DNA from: Deinococcales bacterium
GTDB taxonomy: Bacteria > Deinococcota > Deinococci > Deinococcales > JAAFIG01
NCBI GenBank assembly: GCA_025352125.1
Contig: JANXTZ010000055.1
Location: forward strand, 1-64,000
Direction of reading: 5' to 3'
Length of the DNA: 64,000 nucleotides
The notes below the pieces were generated by a model that made no database searches, was not told where the DNA came from, and saw only the letters and a list, made by a program, of their open reading frames with translations. Position numbers and translations under genes: made by a program. This document shows, one piece after another, positions 43,133-52,067 of this stretch (positions are counted from its first letter, which is position 1; the number at the start of each line of letters is the position of its first letter).

Positions 43133-44239
43133 TCAAGCACGGTCAGGCTCATACTCGAGTTGAACCTGATTGGGCAAAATTAAATTTTGCTCGAGCAGCT
43201 CGACAAAAGCATTCACCACGTTGGGATCAAAACTTTTTCCAGATTGATTTTTGATTTCAAGCATGGCGTCCTCGTGACTCCAGGCGCGTTTGTACGGACG
43301 TTCGTGGGTCAGGGCATCGTAAACGTCCACGATGGCAACAATCCGTCCAGAGATTGGAATGTTTTCACCCGCCAAGCCGTTTGGATAACCGGTGCCGTCA
43401 AAACGTTCGTGATGGGTGAGGGCAATCTCTTCTGCAAGGCGAATCAATTCCGAATGTCCGTGTCTTAAAATATGCGCACCGATGGTGGTGTGGCGCTCAA
43501 CCTGGGCGCGTTCGATGGGGTCTAAACGGTCTGGCTTGAGCAAAATTGCGTCAGGAATCCCGATTTTTCCAACGTCGTGCAGGGGAGCCGCCTTGGCAAT
43601 CAGTTCAATCTGGCTGTCTTGCAAGCCCAACGCCCGAGCCACCTGGGTTGCCAGGTGTCCGACACGTTGGGTGTGCTGCCCTGTGGCATCGTCCCGAAAT
43701 TCGGCGCACGCCCCAAGGCGTTCAAGTACCTCGATTTGCGCGGCTTCGATCTCGAGGGTGCGGTTGAACAATTCGGTGTGGGCTTCTTGCAGGGCGTGGG
43801 TGCGCTCGAGCACCCGAGCCTCGAGCTTTAAATGCAGGGAGCGCGTCTCGAGCAGGTTGCGAATGCGCAATAAGGCTTCGGTGCTGTCAAAAGGTTTGGT
43901 CAGAAAATCCCTCGCGCCAGCTTGCAGGGCGCGTTGTTTGGTCAGGGGGGAAATATCGGCGGTCAGGACAATGATGGGCAAAAAACTGTCTTTGGGCAGA
44001 ATCATGCCGAGTTGTTCCATCACGCCAAAACCGTCGAGTTCGGGCATGGCGAGGTCGAGCAGGATGATGTCGGGTTCAAAATCGGTCAGCAGGGTAAAGG
44101 TTTCTCGAGGGTTGGTGGTGCCGATAATTTGATTGTAACCACCCAGTTCTTGCAACAACCGTCTGAGAAGCAAGATGTTGGCTTCTTGGTCATCGACGAT
44201 CAGGATTTTGGCTTGTTGTGGTTCTGGTTTCATTGTCAT
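43133..44239 (-). CDS. REC-HD-GYP response regulator (RpfG-like)
   Basis: The product has 368 residues. The receiver is 10-130 with D62 in LLDLAMPELDG, followed by a coiled-coil linker (LEARVLERTHALQEAHTELFNRTLEIEAAQ, about 139-170). The HD-GYP domain has HD at 221-222 (LHDVGKIGIPDAILLKPDRL) and HHERFDGTGYP at 276-286, all residues needed for c-di-GMP hydrolysis. It is encoded 99 bp downstream of a hybrid histidine kinase on the same strand, its likely partner. Confidence 0.94.
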   Translation of the reverse strand: MTMKPEPQQAKILIVDDQEANILLLRRLLQELGGYNQIIGTTNPRETFTLLTDFEPDIILLDLAMPELDGFGVMEQLGMILPKDSFLPIIVLTADISPLTKQRALQAGARDFLTKPFDSTEALLRIRNLLETRSLHLKLEARVLERTHALQEAHTELFNRTLEIEAAQIEVLERLGACAEFRDDATGQHTQRVGHLATQVARALGLQDSQIELIAKAAPLHDVGKIGIPDAILLKPDRLDPIERAQVERHTTIGAHILRHGHSELIRLAEEIALTHHERFDGTGYPNGLAGENIPISGRIVAIVDVYDALTHERPYKRAWSHEDAMLEIKNQSGKSFDPNVVNAFVELLEQNLILPNQVQLEYEPDRA

Positions 44240-44338
44240 TGACCTTCACGAATTGACCTTGACTGACCGAATTTGAACTTACTTTAGCCCCGTGATTCTT
44301 ACAGTTTCATGACTCGAGCTTGAAGATTGATTCTGGGA

Positions 44339-46861
44339 TCATTCATTGTCTTGCACTTCATCGAGCACTTTTAAGAATGTGCGCACATCAAACGGTTTGG
44401 TCAAATACTGCCGTGCGCCCGACTCGAGCAATTTGGTGGTTTGTTCTGGGTTGGCATCGGCGCTTAAGATCACCACCGGAATATGTTTGGTTTTCACATC
44501 GGCTTGCAAACGGTTTAACACCTCACTGCCTTCAATGTCGGGCAGGTGCAAGTCCAGCAAGACCACATCGGGTTGTTTTTGGCGCACCAACTCGAGTCCG
44601 CTCAAACCATCAATGGCGGTGAGCAAGGTTGCGTGTGGTCGGTTTGCCAGAATCAATTGCACCAAACGAATGTTGGCAGGATTGTCTTCGATGTAAACCA
44701 CCGTCATTGGTTTGATGGGCAGTTCTTCAAGCTGTAATTCGCTCGGGTTTTGAAGATTGGCTGTTGACAAAATCTCACGGGCGATTGGCAGTTCAATGTA
44801 AAAAGTGCTGCCCTCACTTGGTCGGCTGCTGACGCCAATCTGTCCGCCCATCGCCTCGGTCAGGCGTTTGGACAGTGCCAGACCGATACCGCTGCCCTCA
44901 ATTCGGCTCTGCTCCGCGCCGAGGCGCTCAAAAGGGGTGAACAATTGCTCGAGCTTGCCGCCGGAAATGCCAATGCCGGTGTCCGTGATGTTGATTCGCA
45001 ATCGTTGTGTGCTCGTTAACTCGAGCCAGACCCTGACCGAACCCGCTTTTTTGTTGTACTTCACGGCATTGGAAAGCAAATTGATCAAGATTTGTTTGAG
45101 CCGTTGACGGTCGGCGGTGATTTGTAAACGGTTTTCGCTCAGGTCTTCGTTGATCACAAGTTGAATATCAGACTGAACTGCCAGCGGACGGATCAAATCC
45201 AGGCTTTCAGTCACAATATCCAGCGGGTTGATGGCTTCCAGAGACAGGTCAATTCGTCCAGATTCGATGCGGGCAATGTCGAGCACCTCGTTGATCAAAC
45301 CCAGCAAATGCCTGCCAGCCTTGCTGATCTGCTCGACACTTTCACGGTCATTGGTGTTCAGGCTCGAGATGCCCAGGAGTTGCGCAAATCCCAAAATGGC
45401 ATTCAAGGGCGTGCGCAGTTCGTGACTCATGCGCGACAAAAATTCGGATTTGGCACGGTTGGCTTGATCTGCCGCCAAGGCATTTTGCTTGTAAGCCTCG
45501 CTGCGCACACGGTACAACTCGGCTTGGGTTTGGCTGCGCTCGAGGTCGAATTGCACCGCCAGATCACGGGATTTCTTTTCGGACTCGAGGTTAAAAATTT
45601 CTTTTTCCAGTCGGTGGTATTCCTTGTAAAACGCCAGGGCTTTGGTCGCATCACCCGCCATTTCAAAAGTTTGAGCCAGCTCCTGAATGCTGTCTTGAAC
45701 ATATTTTTTCTGGTCGACGGTGCGTGCCAGGGTCTGGGCTTCCTGAAAGTAATTGGTGGCGACATCAAACCGTCCAAGGCTGCGCTGGTTGACGCCCAGA
45801 CCGAGCAGGGCAATGATTTCACTCTCGCGGTCAACAATGTTTTTGGCGAGCGCCAGAGATTGCAGATACGCCTCGAGCGACTCGAGGTATTTGCCCAAAC
45901 CGTTATAGGATTTGCCCAAACCCTGGTAAGCGTACAGTGCGCCCGAAGGCATTCTGATCTCACGGGCGATACCGAGCGCCTGGGTAAAAGCCTCAATGGC
46001 GGCAGCGTAGTGCTTAAAATTGTTTTGCACCTCGCCGGCGTTGACTGTTGCCAAGACTTGGGTCTCCTTGAGCTGATGCTTTTGCGCCAAATGCGCGGCT
46101 TCAGTAAAAAACTCGAGGGCGGTTTTATCATTGCCCATTTCTTCGTAAACATTGCCCAAACCAATCAGGCAACGCGCCTCGAGGTTCGGGTCTTTGAGCT
46201 GGTGTTCTGTAAAGAATTTATAGGCTTGCAAAACGCATTCGAGGGCTTTGTTGTTATTTCCGAGCCGCAGATTGGACAGCGAAAGATTATTGAGACATTT
46301 TACCTGTCCACGCACATCGTTTAATTCAATATGAATCTCGAGCGCACGGTTGATAAAGTCGATGGCTTGAAAATTGTTTCCCTCCAAGTCATAAATTGAT
46401 GCCAAGTCATTCAAGCTGTCTGCCTCGAGGTCTTTGATGTTGCTAAGGCGACTCAGTTCGAGCGAGCTGGCAAATTGTTCACGCGCAGCCTGATGATTTT
46501 CGAGTGTTCTGTACACCCGACCTTGCTCGAGCAGCATTCTGGTACTGCCGCGTTGATCTTCAAGTTGTTCAAATTGTTTGAATGCCAATTTGAACGCTTG
46601 AATTGCCTCGTCAAACGCCAGCGTTTCGACGCAACTTGCTCCGATAAGGGCTTGGCTGTTTGCCAAGCCTGCGTTGTCATTCAATTTGATCGCCAATTCT
46701 TTGGCTTTCAACGCAATTTCGAGTGCGAGCCTGGGATTTCGTTCCATTTCAACCTCGAGCAACGCCTGTGCCAGTTGGGTCAAAGCACTCAATTTGGCAT
46801 GACCCTCAAGACGCACGATGGCGTTCAGGGATGTCTCGAGTCGAGTTGATGGTTCGGTCAT
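44339..46861 (-). CDS. TPR-containing hybrid histidine kinase
   Basis: The product has 840 residues and is soluble. About nine tetratricopeptide repeats cover residues of about 20-430 (for example LEADSLNDLASIYDLEGNNFQAIDFINRAL), then a short coiled coil. HisKA has H480 in SHELRTPLNAILGF. The ATPase domain has NLLSNAVKYN, DTGIGIS and GSGIGLALSKRL. A C-terminal receiver follows with Asp in VVLLDLHLPDIEG. It resembles kinases that sense through protein-protein contacts. AAGGTG precedes the ATG. The palindrome AGAACATGTTCT lies about 65 nt upstream. Confidence 0.93.
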   Translation of the reverse strand: MTEPSTRLETSLNAIVRLEGHAKLSALTQLAQALLEVEMERNPRLALEIALKAKELAIKLNDNAGLANSQALIGASCVETLAFDEAIQAFKLAFKQFEQLEDQRGSTRMLLEQGRVYRTLENHQAAREQFASSLELSRLSNIKDLEADSLNDLASIYDLEGNNFQAIDFINRALEIHIELNDVRGQVKCLNNLSLSNLRLGNNNKALECVLQAYKFFTEHQLKDPNLEARCLIGLGNVYEEMGNDKTALEFFTEAAHLAQKHQLKETQVLATVNAGEVQNNFKHYAAAIEAFTQALGIAREIRMPSGALYAYQGLGKSYNGLGKYLESLEAYLQSLALAKNIVDRESEIIALLGLGVNQRSLGRFDVATNYFQEAQTLARTVDQKKYVQDSIQELAQTFEMAGDATKALAFYKEYHRLEKEIFNLESEKKSRDLAVQFDLERSQTQAELYRVRSEAYKQNALAADQANRAKSEFLSRMSHELRTPLNAILGFAQLLGISSLNTNDRESVEQISKAGRHLLGLINEVLDIARIESGRIDLSLEAINPLDIVTESLDLIRPLAVQSDIQLVINEDLSENRLQITADRQRLKQILINLLSNAVKYNKKAGSVRVWLELTSTQRLRINITDTGIGISGGKLEQLFTPFERLGAEQSRIEGSGIGLALSKRLTEAMGGQIGVSSRPSEGSTFYIELPIAREILSTANLQNPSELQLEELPIKPMTVVYIEDNPANIRLVQLILANRPHATLLTAIDGLSGLELVRQKQPDVVLLDLHLPDIEGSEVLNRLQADVKTKHIPVVILSADANPEQTTKLLESGARQYLTKPFDVRTFLKVLDEVQDNE

Positions 46862-46922
46862 CAGAACACCTTGGCAGCTTCAATCGGGTCGCTGTGGCTC
46901 TTATCATACTGAGAATTCGTCA

Positions 46923-46934
46923 AGAACATGTTCT
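46923..46934. promoter_or_regulatory. 12-bp palindrome upstream of the TPR kinase
   Basis: AGAACATGTTCT sits near the expected -35 position of a TATGAT box. The role is unknown. Confidence 0.3.
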
Positions 46935-46942
46935 GAATTGAC

Positions 46943-46983
46943 AAACCAGCCCCGAAAACGCAGAGCGTTGTTGGGGCTGGTTT
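46943..46983 (-). terminator. Probable terminator of the subtilase gene
   Basis: An 11-bp outer stem AAACCAGCCCC/GGGGCTGGTTT contains an inner 5-bp hairpin AACGC/GCGTT. The T-run after the stem is short. Confidence 0.55.
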
Positions 46984-47000
46984 CAAATCAAGGATTGAAT

Positions 47001-48221
47001 TTAAAAGACAGATTTCAAAAAATTCTCGATGTTCAAACGCCCGTTACCAATTTGCCCAGCAAAGCCTGGGTTTAGGGCATCAACACTGTCGGTTTTGCCA
47101 ATCAAAATATCGGGCAAGTCGGTTACTTTAATACCAGAGCGAAGCTTTTCACCCAACGCCAGGGTCAAAGCTCCAGAAACGAGCGGTGCTGCCATGCTGG
47201 TTCCGCTCCACGAGGCAGCCGAATTCTCGGGATAGGGACCAAAAATATCCTCGCCAGGAGAGACCATCTCGAGTTTCTCACCGTAGCTCGAGAAGTTCGA
47301 TTTGTGGTCAAAACTGTTGACGCTGCCCACAGAGATACTGGCGACGTTGACACCCGCGTTCATTGCAGGAGCCAAATTGTAAGGGGCTGATCGGCAAGCC
47401 TTGACGGCTGGGTTGCTGTTCGGGTTGGATTTGACGGTGATGGCAGGGTAATTGATGTTGCTGTCACCTGTATTGCCCGCAGCAAAAACCATCAGTGCGC
47501 CGTAATTTTGAATTGCCAAAGCCACCGATTTTTGAACCGCACAATCAAAATTTGCCGCATCCGTGCCGAGCGAGAGGTTGATCACTTTTGCGCCGTGCTG
47601 GGCTGCCCAGTCAATTGCGCTGGCAATCTTGCTGGTATCACCCACGCCGTTTGAGTCGAGCACCCGAATTGGCAGGATGAGCGCCCTGGGAGCCACCTGC
47701 ATCACGATGCTTGCCACGCTTGTCCCGTGCCCGTAAGCCTCGCCGCCAGCCACCTCTTGTGGGTTGGTGTCGCCATCAATGAAGTCTTTCCAATCGCTGC
47801 TGGGCGCTAAATGCCCAACGAAAGCTGGATGGTTCAGGTCAATGCCCGTGTCAATCACAGCCACCTTGACGCCCGCACCCCAATTCGGTGACAGCGTTTG
47901 GGCTTGTTGCAAGTGAATTTGAGTCCAAATGGCTTGGTTATCCTCGAGTGTTGCCACATCGCCGGTGCTCCAAGCCCGCCGACCTGTGCTCCAGGCTCGC
48001 CGACCTGTGCTCCAAGCCCTGCGACCAGACGCGAGGGCGGTGGTGTTGGTTTCAGCGATTTGATATGTTACCGGCGCCTGGACTGTCGCGGCTCGAGTGT
48101 CCGTCAGGGTTGAGTCTTGTAACGTATTTTGAGTGCACGAGGTCATGATGGCAACCCCCAGCAGCAACGCAGGGCGCACCATGATTCGAGCAGAGCCGCT
48201 TCGCTTATTTTTATCGGTCAT
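47001..48221 (-). CDS. Subtilisin-like (S8) serine protease
   Basis: The 406-residue exported protease has a signal/anchor segment near residues 14-29 that ends in TSC (weak lipobox). The catalytic triad is D124 (AVIDTGID), H165 (YGHGTSVAS) and S342 (SGTSMAAP), with oxyanion N250 (AAGN). Before the catalytic domain, residues 66-86 are the 7-residue unit GRRAWST repeated exactly three times, probably an exposed propeptide or linker segment. No other domains are seen. Expression is likely controlled at the palindrome 48273-48298. Confidence 0.93.
   Translation of the reverse strand: MTDKNKRSGSARIMVRPALLLGVAIMTSCTQNTLQDSTLTDTRAATVQAPVTYQIAETNTTALASGRRAWSTGRRAWSTGRRAWSTGDVATLEDNQAIWTQIHLQQAQTLSPNWGAGVKVAVIDTGIDLNHPAFVGHLAPSSDWKDFIDGDTNPQEVAGGEAYGHGTSVASIVMQVAPRALILPIRVLDSNGVGDTSKIASAIDWAAQHGAKVINLSLGTDAANFDCAVQKSVALAIQNYGALMVFAAGNTGDSNINYPAITVKSNPNSNPAVKACRSAPYNLAPAMNAGVNVASISVGSVNSFDHKSNFSSYGEKLEMVSPGEDIFGPYPENSAASWSGTSMAAPLVSGALTLALGEKLRSGIKVTDLPDILIGKTDSVDALNPGFAGQIGNGRLNIENFLKSVF
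47964..48026 (-). repeat. Three tandem 21-bp repeats in the protease gene
   Basis: Each unit encodes GRRAWST. The nucleotide copies differ at a few silent positions while the protein copies are identical. Confidence 0.9.
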
Positions 48222-48245
48222 GTCAGGATTCTCGTTTCAAACTGC

Positions 48246-48275
48246 AAGGATATTGAGAATACGATGCCATATCAA
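48246..48275 (-). promoter_or_regulatory. Predicted promoter of the protease gene
   Basis: On the minus strand TTGATA (48275-48270), 17 bp, TATCCT (about 48252-48247), 25 nt before the ATG at 48221. Confidence 0.5.
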
Positions 48276-48298
48276 TTGTCACAGAACTCTGACAATTG
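48273..48298. promoter_or_regulatory. Operator-like palindrome at the protease promoter
   Basis: Perfect 9-bp arms CAATTGTCA and TGACAATTG, separated by 8 bp, overlap the predicted -35 box. Confidence 0.5.
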
Positions 48299-48310
48299 TT
48301 GTTTAGTGGC

Positions 48311-48349
48311 GTTTGACGCTCAAAGCGCCAATGCCTTCGAGCGTCAAAC
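48311..48349. repeat. 11-bp inverted repeat between pckA and the protease
   Basis: Arms GTTTGACGCTC and GAGCGTCAAAC are separated by 17 bp. There is no T-run, so it may be a second operator or an RNA hairpin downstream of pckA. Confidence 0.4.
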
Positions 48350-48390
48350 TGTAAAAATGGCACTGGTTCAGAGTTTTTGTAAACCATTTT

Positions 48391-49977
48391 TTAACCTGAA
48401 ACACCATTTTCAAACTGGGCAAAATTTTGATTGAACATCTGCAACAGTTTTCGAGCCTGGATATCGTAATCCTCTTTGTCTGCCCAGGAATCTCGAGGAT
48501 TCAACACTGAACTTGGCACACCTGTAATACTGGTCGGCATGTGCAAGCCAAAAATCGGGTGTCTGATGGTTGCCGCGCCTTCAAGTGTTCCCTCGAGCGC
48601 GGCACGCACCATCGTGCGGGTGTAGGCGATAGGAATGCGTTTGCCAATACCGGCAGCGCCACCCGTCCAGCCGGTATTCACCAAGAAGACTTTTGTATCA
48701 TGCAGCGCAATTTTTTTGCGCAACAAGTTGGCATAGACTTGCGGCTCGAGGGTCAAAAACGGTGCGCCGAAGGCGGTTTCAAAGCTGGCTTGCGGCTCAT
48801 GAATACCTTTTTCCGTGCCAGCAATCTTGGCAGTGTAACCGTTTAAAAAGTAATACATGGCTTGCTCTGGCGTCAGGTTCGAGATCGGTGGCAGAACCCC
48901 GAACGCGTCGGCTGCCAGAAAAACAATGTTTTTGGGATGCCCACCAAGGCTCGGGATGACCGCGCCCGAAATCTGGCTTAATGGGTAAGCGCTACGGGTG
49001 TTTTCGGTCAGACTGGCATCGTTTAAATCAAGTTCCCGAGTTTCGAGGTCAAAGACGACATTCTCGAGTACCGTGCCTGGGGTGCGGGTGGTTTTGAAAA
49101 TTTCGGGTTCGGCGGCTTGGTTTAGACCGATCACTTTGGCATAACAGCCGCCCTCGAAGTTGAACACACCAGCGTCGCTCCAGCCGTGCTCGTCATCGCC
49201 AATAAGCCCTCTTGTCGGGTCGGCGGAGAGCGTGGTTTTGCCCGTGCCGCTCATGCCAAAAAAAAGTGCCACGTCGCCATTGGTGCCAACATTTGCCGCG
49301 CAGTGCATGGGCATGACATTTTGGGCGGGCAGCAAATGGTTTAAGACCGTAAAAATACTTTTCTTGATTTCACCGGCATAACTTGTGCCAACAATCAAAA
49401 CGACCCTGTGCTCGAATGAAATCACGATCTGGGTTTCGCTCCTGGCACCGTGTCGTGCGGGGTCGGCTTTAAAACTCGGCGCACAGATCACCGTAAAATC
49501 GCTGACAAAATCTCGAGCTTGGATTGTGTTGCAGGGAATGAACATGTTACGGGCGAAATGATTGTGCCAAGCAAATTCGGTAATCACTTGAACGTTTAAG
49601 CGAAAGGTGGCATCCGCACCCGCGAAGGCATCCAAGACAAAAGTATCTCTGGCATTAAAATGCTCGAGCACATCGCTTTGTAAGGTTTGAAAGTGATGTG
49701 CTGAGAGTGGTTTTTGGTAGGGGCTGTCCCACCAAATCCCCTCGCTCGAATTGGTGCCAACGACAAACTTGTCTTGGGCGCTGCGCCCCGTGTGAATGCC
49801 CGTATGGGCGATGAACGCGCCGTCCTGGGTCAGCCAGCCCTCATTGCGCTTGAGGGCTTCCTCGATCAACCTGGGGGTGCTGAGGTTGCGGTACAACGCG
49901 CTGGGGTGCAGACGCTCAAAAATGGTCGAGGGTTGAGGCATTGTCTGAATGGCTTGAGGATGTTGAATGGTCGTCAT
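48391..49977 (-). CDS. pckA: ATP-dependent phosphoenolpyruvate carboxykinase
   Basis: The 528-residue enzyme turns oxaloacetate and ATP into phosphoenolpyruvate and CO2, the first step of gluconeogenesis. Motifs are HTGIHTGRSAQDKFVV, the kinase-1a loop GMSGTGKTTLSADP and kinase-2 LIGDDEHGWSD, then FNFEGGCYAK and the C-terminal NTGWTGGAAGIGKRI. The ATG at 49977 has GGAGG 4-9 nt upstream; the longer frame is non-conserved. Two copies of a 13-bp sequence upstream (50007-50041) suggest specific regulation. Confidence 0.97.
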   Translation of the reverse strand: MTTIQHPQAIQTMPQPSTIFERLHPSALYRNLSTPRLIEEALKRNEGWLTQDGAFIAHTGIHTGRSAQDKFVVGTNSSEGIWWDSPYQKPLSAHHFQTLQSDVLEHFNARDTFVLDAFAGADATFRLNVQVITEFAWHNHFARNMFIPCNTIQARDFVSDFTVICAPSFKADPARHGARSETQIVISFEHRVVLIVGTSYAGEIKKSIFTVLNHLLPAQNVMPMHCAANVGTNGDVALFFGMSGTGKTTLSADPTRGLIGDDEHGWSDAGVFNFEGGCYAKVIGLNQAAEPEIFKTTRTPGTVLENVVFDLETRELDLNDASLTENTRSAYPLSQISGAVIPSLGGHPKNIVFLAADAFGVLPPISNLTPEQAMYYFLNGYTAKIAGTEKGIHEPQASFETAFGAPFLTLEPQVYANLLRKKIALHDTKVFLVNTGWTGGAAGIGKRIPIAYTRTMVRAALEGTLEGAATIRHPIFGLHMPTSITGVPSSVLNPRDSWADKEDYDIQARKLLQMFNQNFAQFENGVSG

Positions 49978-50006
49978 GGTTCCTCCGAGAACTCGAGATT
50001 CTGACG

Positions 50007-50041
50007 AACGTTCGTTAGGCATAAAACAAACGCTCGTTAGG
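50007..50041. promoter_or_regulatory. Paired operator-like repeats upstream of pckA
   Basis: AACGTTCGTTAGG (50007-50019) and AACGCTCGTTAGG (50029-50041) are direct repeats 22 bp apart, about two helical turns. The first lies within the palindrome ACGAACGTTCGT (50004-50015). They resemble TetR-type operators and lie between the divergent pckA and nucleotidase genes. Confidence 0.5.
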
Positions 50042-50197
50042 AATAATTTGTCCAGTGTAACCATCAAGCCTGTTTTCCGCAACATCCAAACTGTCACTGT
50101 CCACAGAACACCCCTCGAGAAACCCAGTTTCAAACTTCACCCAGACCTGACTTTCGCGGGTACAATAAAGCTCGAAACCATCTCCAAGGAGGAATTT

Positions 50198-51844
50198 ATG
50201 AGCATTTCAAGGCGCGATATTTTAAAACTGTTGGGCATCACCGGCGCAGCCAGCGCGATTCAGACCAGCAATCAAGCGGCAGCCCAAGGCAGCAACCTGA
50301 CTTTCACCATCCTGCACTCCAACGACACCCATGACCACCTCGAGCCAACCACCTACACGGGCAAAGACGCGGCGGGCAAAGATTTTAAACTCGAGTACGG
50401 CGGCGTTGGACGCATCAAAGCCGTGGTTGACAGCCTCAAGGAAACTTCGATCAACCCTGTTGTTTTGGACGCGGGCGATGTCTTTACCGGCACGATATAC
50501 GGCATGATTTACAAAGGTCTGGCAGACCTGGCATACATGGAAGCCTTTGGCGTGCAAGCCCAGACCATCGGCAACCACGAATTTGACAACGGACCCAGCC
50601 AACTTGCCGAGTACATCAAAAACGCCAGCTTCCCAGTGGTCAGCGCCAACATCGACGCCAGTGCCGACCCACTCTTAAAAAGCCTAATCAAACCCAGCAC
50701 GATCATCAATATCGCAGGGCAAAAAGTCGGCATTGTCGGCGTCACCACGCCAGAAACCCCGATCACCTCGAGTCCTGGCGATACGGTCAAATTCCTTGAC
50801 CCACTGACCAGCGTGCAAAAAGCCGTCGATGATTTGCGCAGCCAAGGCATTACCAAAATAATTTTGCTCTCGCACCTGGGTTACAGCCAAGACCTCAAGC
50901 TTGCGCCGCAACTCAAAGGCGTTGGCGTGATTGTCGGCGGTCACTCGCACACTCCCCTCGGCAAATACGAGGGCAACGGTTTACCTGCCAGTGAGGGCAG
51001 TTACCCCACCGTTTTAACAGACAGCAACGGCAAAACCATTTTGATCACCCAGGTCTGGGAATGGGGCAAGTTTTACGGCAGCCTGCGCCTCAGCATGAAC
51101 GGTGACGGCGTGCCTGTAGGTTGGAAAGGTACGGTCACACCAGTCACCGCCGCCTTCAAAGCCGACACGCGCCTGCAAGCCACCCTCAAAGCCTTCACCG
51201 TGCCACTGGAGGGCTTCCGAAAAACCGTGGTCGGCGCGAGTGCCGTCAAACTGAACGGCGAACGCGGCGATGTCCGCAAACGCGAAACCAACCTTTCTAA
51301 CCTGATTGCCGACGCCAACCTGTGGCGCACCAAAAACCTGGGCACGACCATCAGCCTGCAAAACGGCGGTGGCGTCCGCGCCAGCATTCAAGCCGGTCCA
51401 ATCACCCAAGGCGACATCCTGACGGTTCAACCCTTTGGTAACACCCTTTTTGTACTCGAGATTACTGGCAGCGAACTCAAAGCCGCCCTCGAGAATGGCG
51501 TCAGCCAATGGGAGGCGGGCGCAGGACGGTTCTTGCAAGTCTCGGGACTCAAATACACGTTTGACCTGGCGCAAAAACCAGGCTCGAGGGTAACGGATGT
51601 GCAAATTGGTACTGCCAAAGACGGCTTCAAACCGCTCGATTCTGCGGCAACCTTCAAGGTTGTGACCAACAACTTTGTGGCTGGCGGCGGCGACGGTTTT
51701 GACATGCTCAAAAATGCCAAAGGATCAAGGCTTGACACGTACCTGCCCGATTACTCGGTCATGAGCGATTACGTGCAATTTTTGAAAACCGTGGACATTG
51801 GACTCGAGGGACGAATCACGATTTTGAACGAACCAAAAGCTTAA
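50198..51844 (+). CDS. Tat-exported 5'-nucleotidase/UshA-like phosphoesterase
   Basis: The product has 548 residues. A twin-arginine signal (SRRDILKLLG) is followed by AAAQG. The metallophosphatase domain (about 32-280) has ILHSNDTHDHLEP, LDAGDVFTGT, GNHEFDNG and GGHSHTPLG, the dinuclear-metal motifs of UshA/CpdB enzymes. The 5'-nucleotidase C-terminal domain (about 330-520) has LQNGGGVRASI and FVAGGGDGF, the substrate-stacking loop. It releases phosphate from extracellular nucleotides. AAGGAGG precedes the ATG; TACAAT at 50160-50165 may be the -10 box. It is divergent from pckA. Confidence 0.93.
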   Translation: MSISRRDILKLLGITGAASAIQTSNQAAAQGSNLTFTILHSNDTHDHLEPTTYTGKDAAGKDFKLEYGGVGRIKAVVDSLKETSINPVVLDAGDVFTGTIYGMIYKGLADLAYMEAFGVQAQTIGNHEFDNGPSQLAEYIKNASFPVVSANIDASADPLLKSLIKPSTIINIAGQKVGIVGVTTPETPITSSPGDTVKFLDPLTSVQKAVDDLRSQGITKIILLSHLGYSQDLKLAPQLKGVGVIVGGHSHTPLGKYEGNGLPASEGSYPTVLTDSNGKTILITQVWEWGKFYGSLRLSMNGDGVPVGWKGTVTPVTAAFKADTRLQATLKAFTVPLEGFRKTVVGASAVKLNGERGDVRKRETNLSNLIADANLWRTKNLGTTISLQNGGGVRASIQAGPITQGDILTVQPFGNTLFVLEITGSELKAALENGVSQWEAGAGRFLQVSGLKYTFDLAQKPGSRVTDVQIGTAKDGFKPLDSAATFKVVTNNFVAGGGDGFDMLKNAKGSRLDTYLPDYSVMSDYVQFLKTVDIGLEGRITILNEPKA

Positions 51845-51857
51845 ACATCAGGTCAAT

Positions 51858-51889
51858 GAAAAGCTCGAGTGTTGATGCTCGGGCTTTTC
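51858..51889 (+). terminator. Terminator of the nucleotidase gene
   Basis: A 12-bp stem GAAAAGCTCGAG/CTCGGGCTTTTC (one G-T pair) is followed by TATTTTTTG. Confidence 0.85.
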
Positions 51890-51901
51890 TATTTTTTGTG
51901 C

Positions 51902-51930
51902 TTGTCAGCTTTGAAAGCCTGTGATAAACT
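51902..51930 (+). promoter_or_regulatory. Promoter of tRNA-Trp
   Basis: TTGTCA (51902-51907), 17 bp, TAAACT (51925-51930). A 6-bp hairpin CCAAAC-GAA-GTTTGG (51939-51953) lies in the short leader before the tRNA. Confidence 0.65.
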
Positions 51931-51961
51931 CGTCCACGCCAAACGAAGTTTGGACAGGCGA

Positions 51962-52037
51962 GGGTTGTTAGCTCAGCCGGTAGAGCGATGGTCTCCAAAA
52001 CCATAGGTCGTAGGTTCGAGCCCTGCACGACCCGCCA
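51962..52037 (+). tRNA. tRNA-Trp (CCA)
   Basis: The 76-nt cloverleaf has acceptor stem GGGTTGT/ACGACCC, D arm GCTC/GAGC, anticodon arm ATGGT/ACCAT with loop CTCCAAA (anticodon CCA, Trp), T arm GTAGG/CCTGC with TTCGAGC, discriminator G and an encoded CCA tail. A terminator follows directly. Confidence 0.97.
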
Positions 52038-52040
52038 AGA

Positions 52041-52067
52041 AAAAACCCTGTGATAAACGGGGTTTTT
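52041..52067 (+). terminator. Terminator of tRNA-Trp
   Basis: An 8-bp stem AAAAACCC/GGGTTTTT begins 4 nt after the tRNA. Confidence 0.88.
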
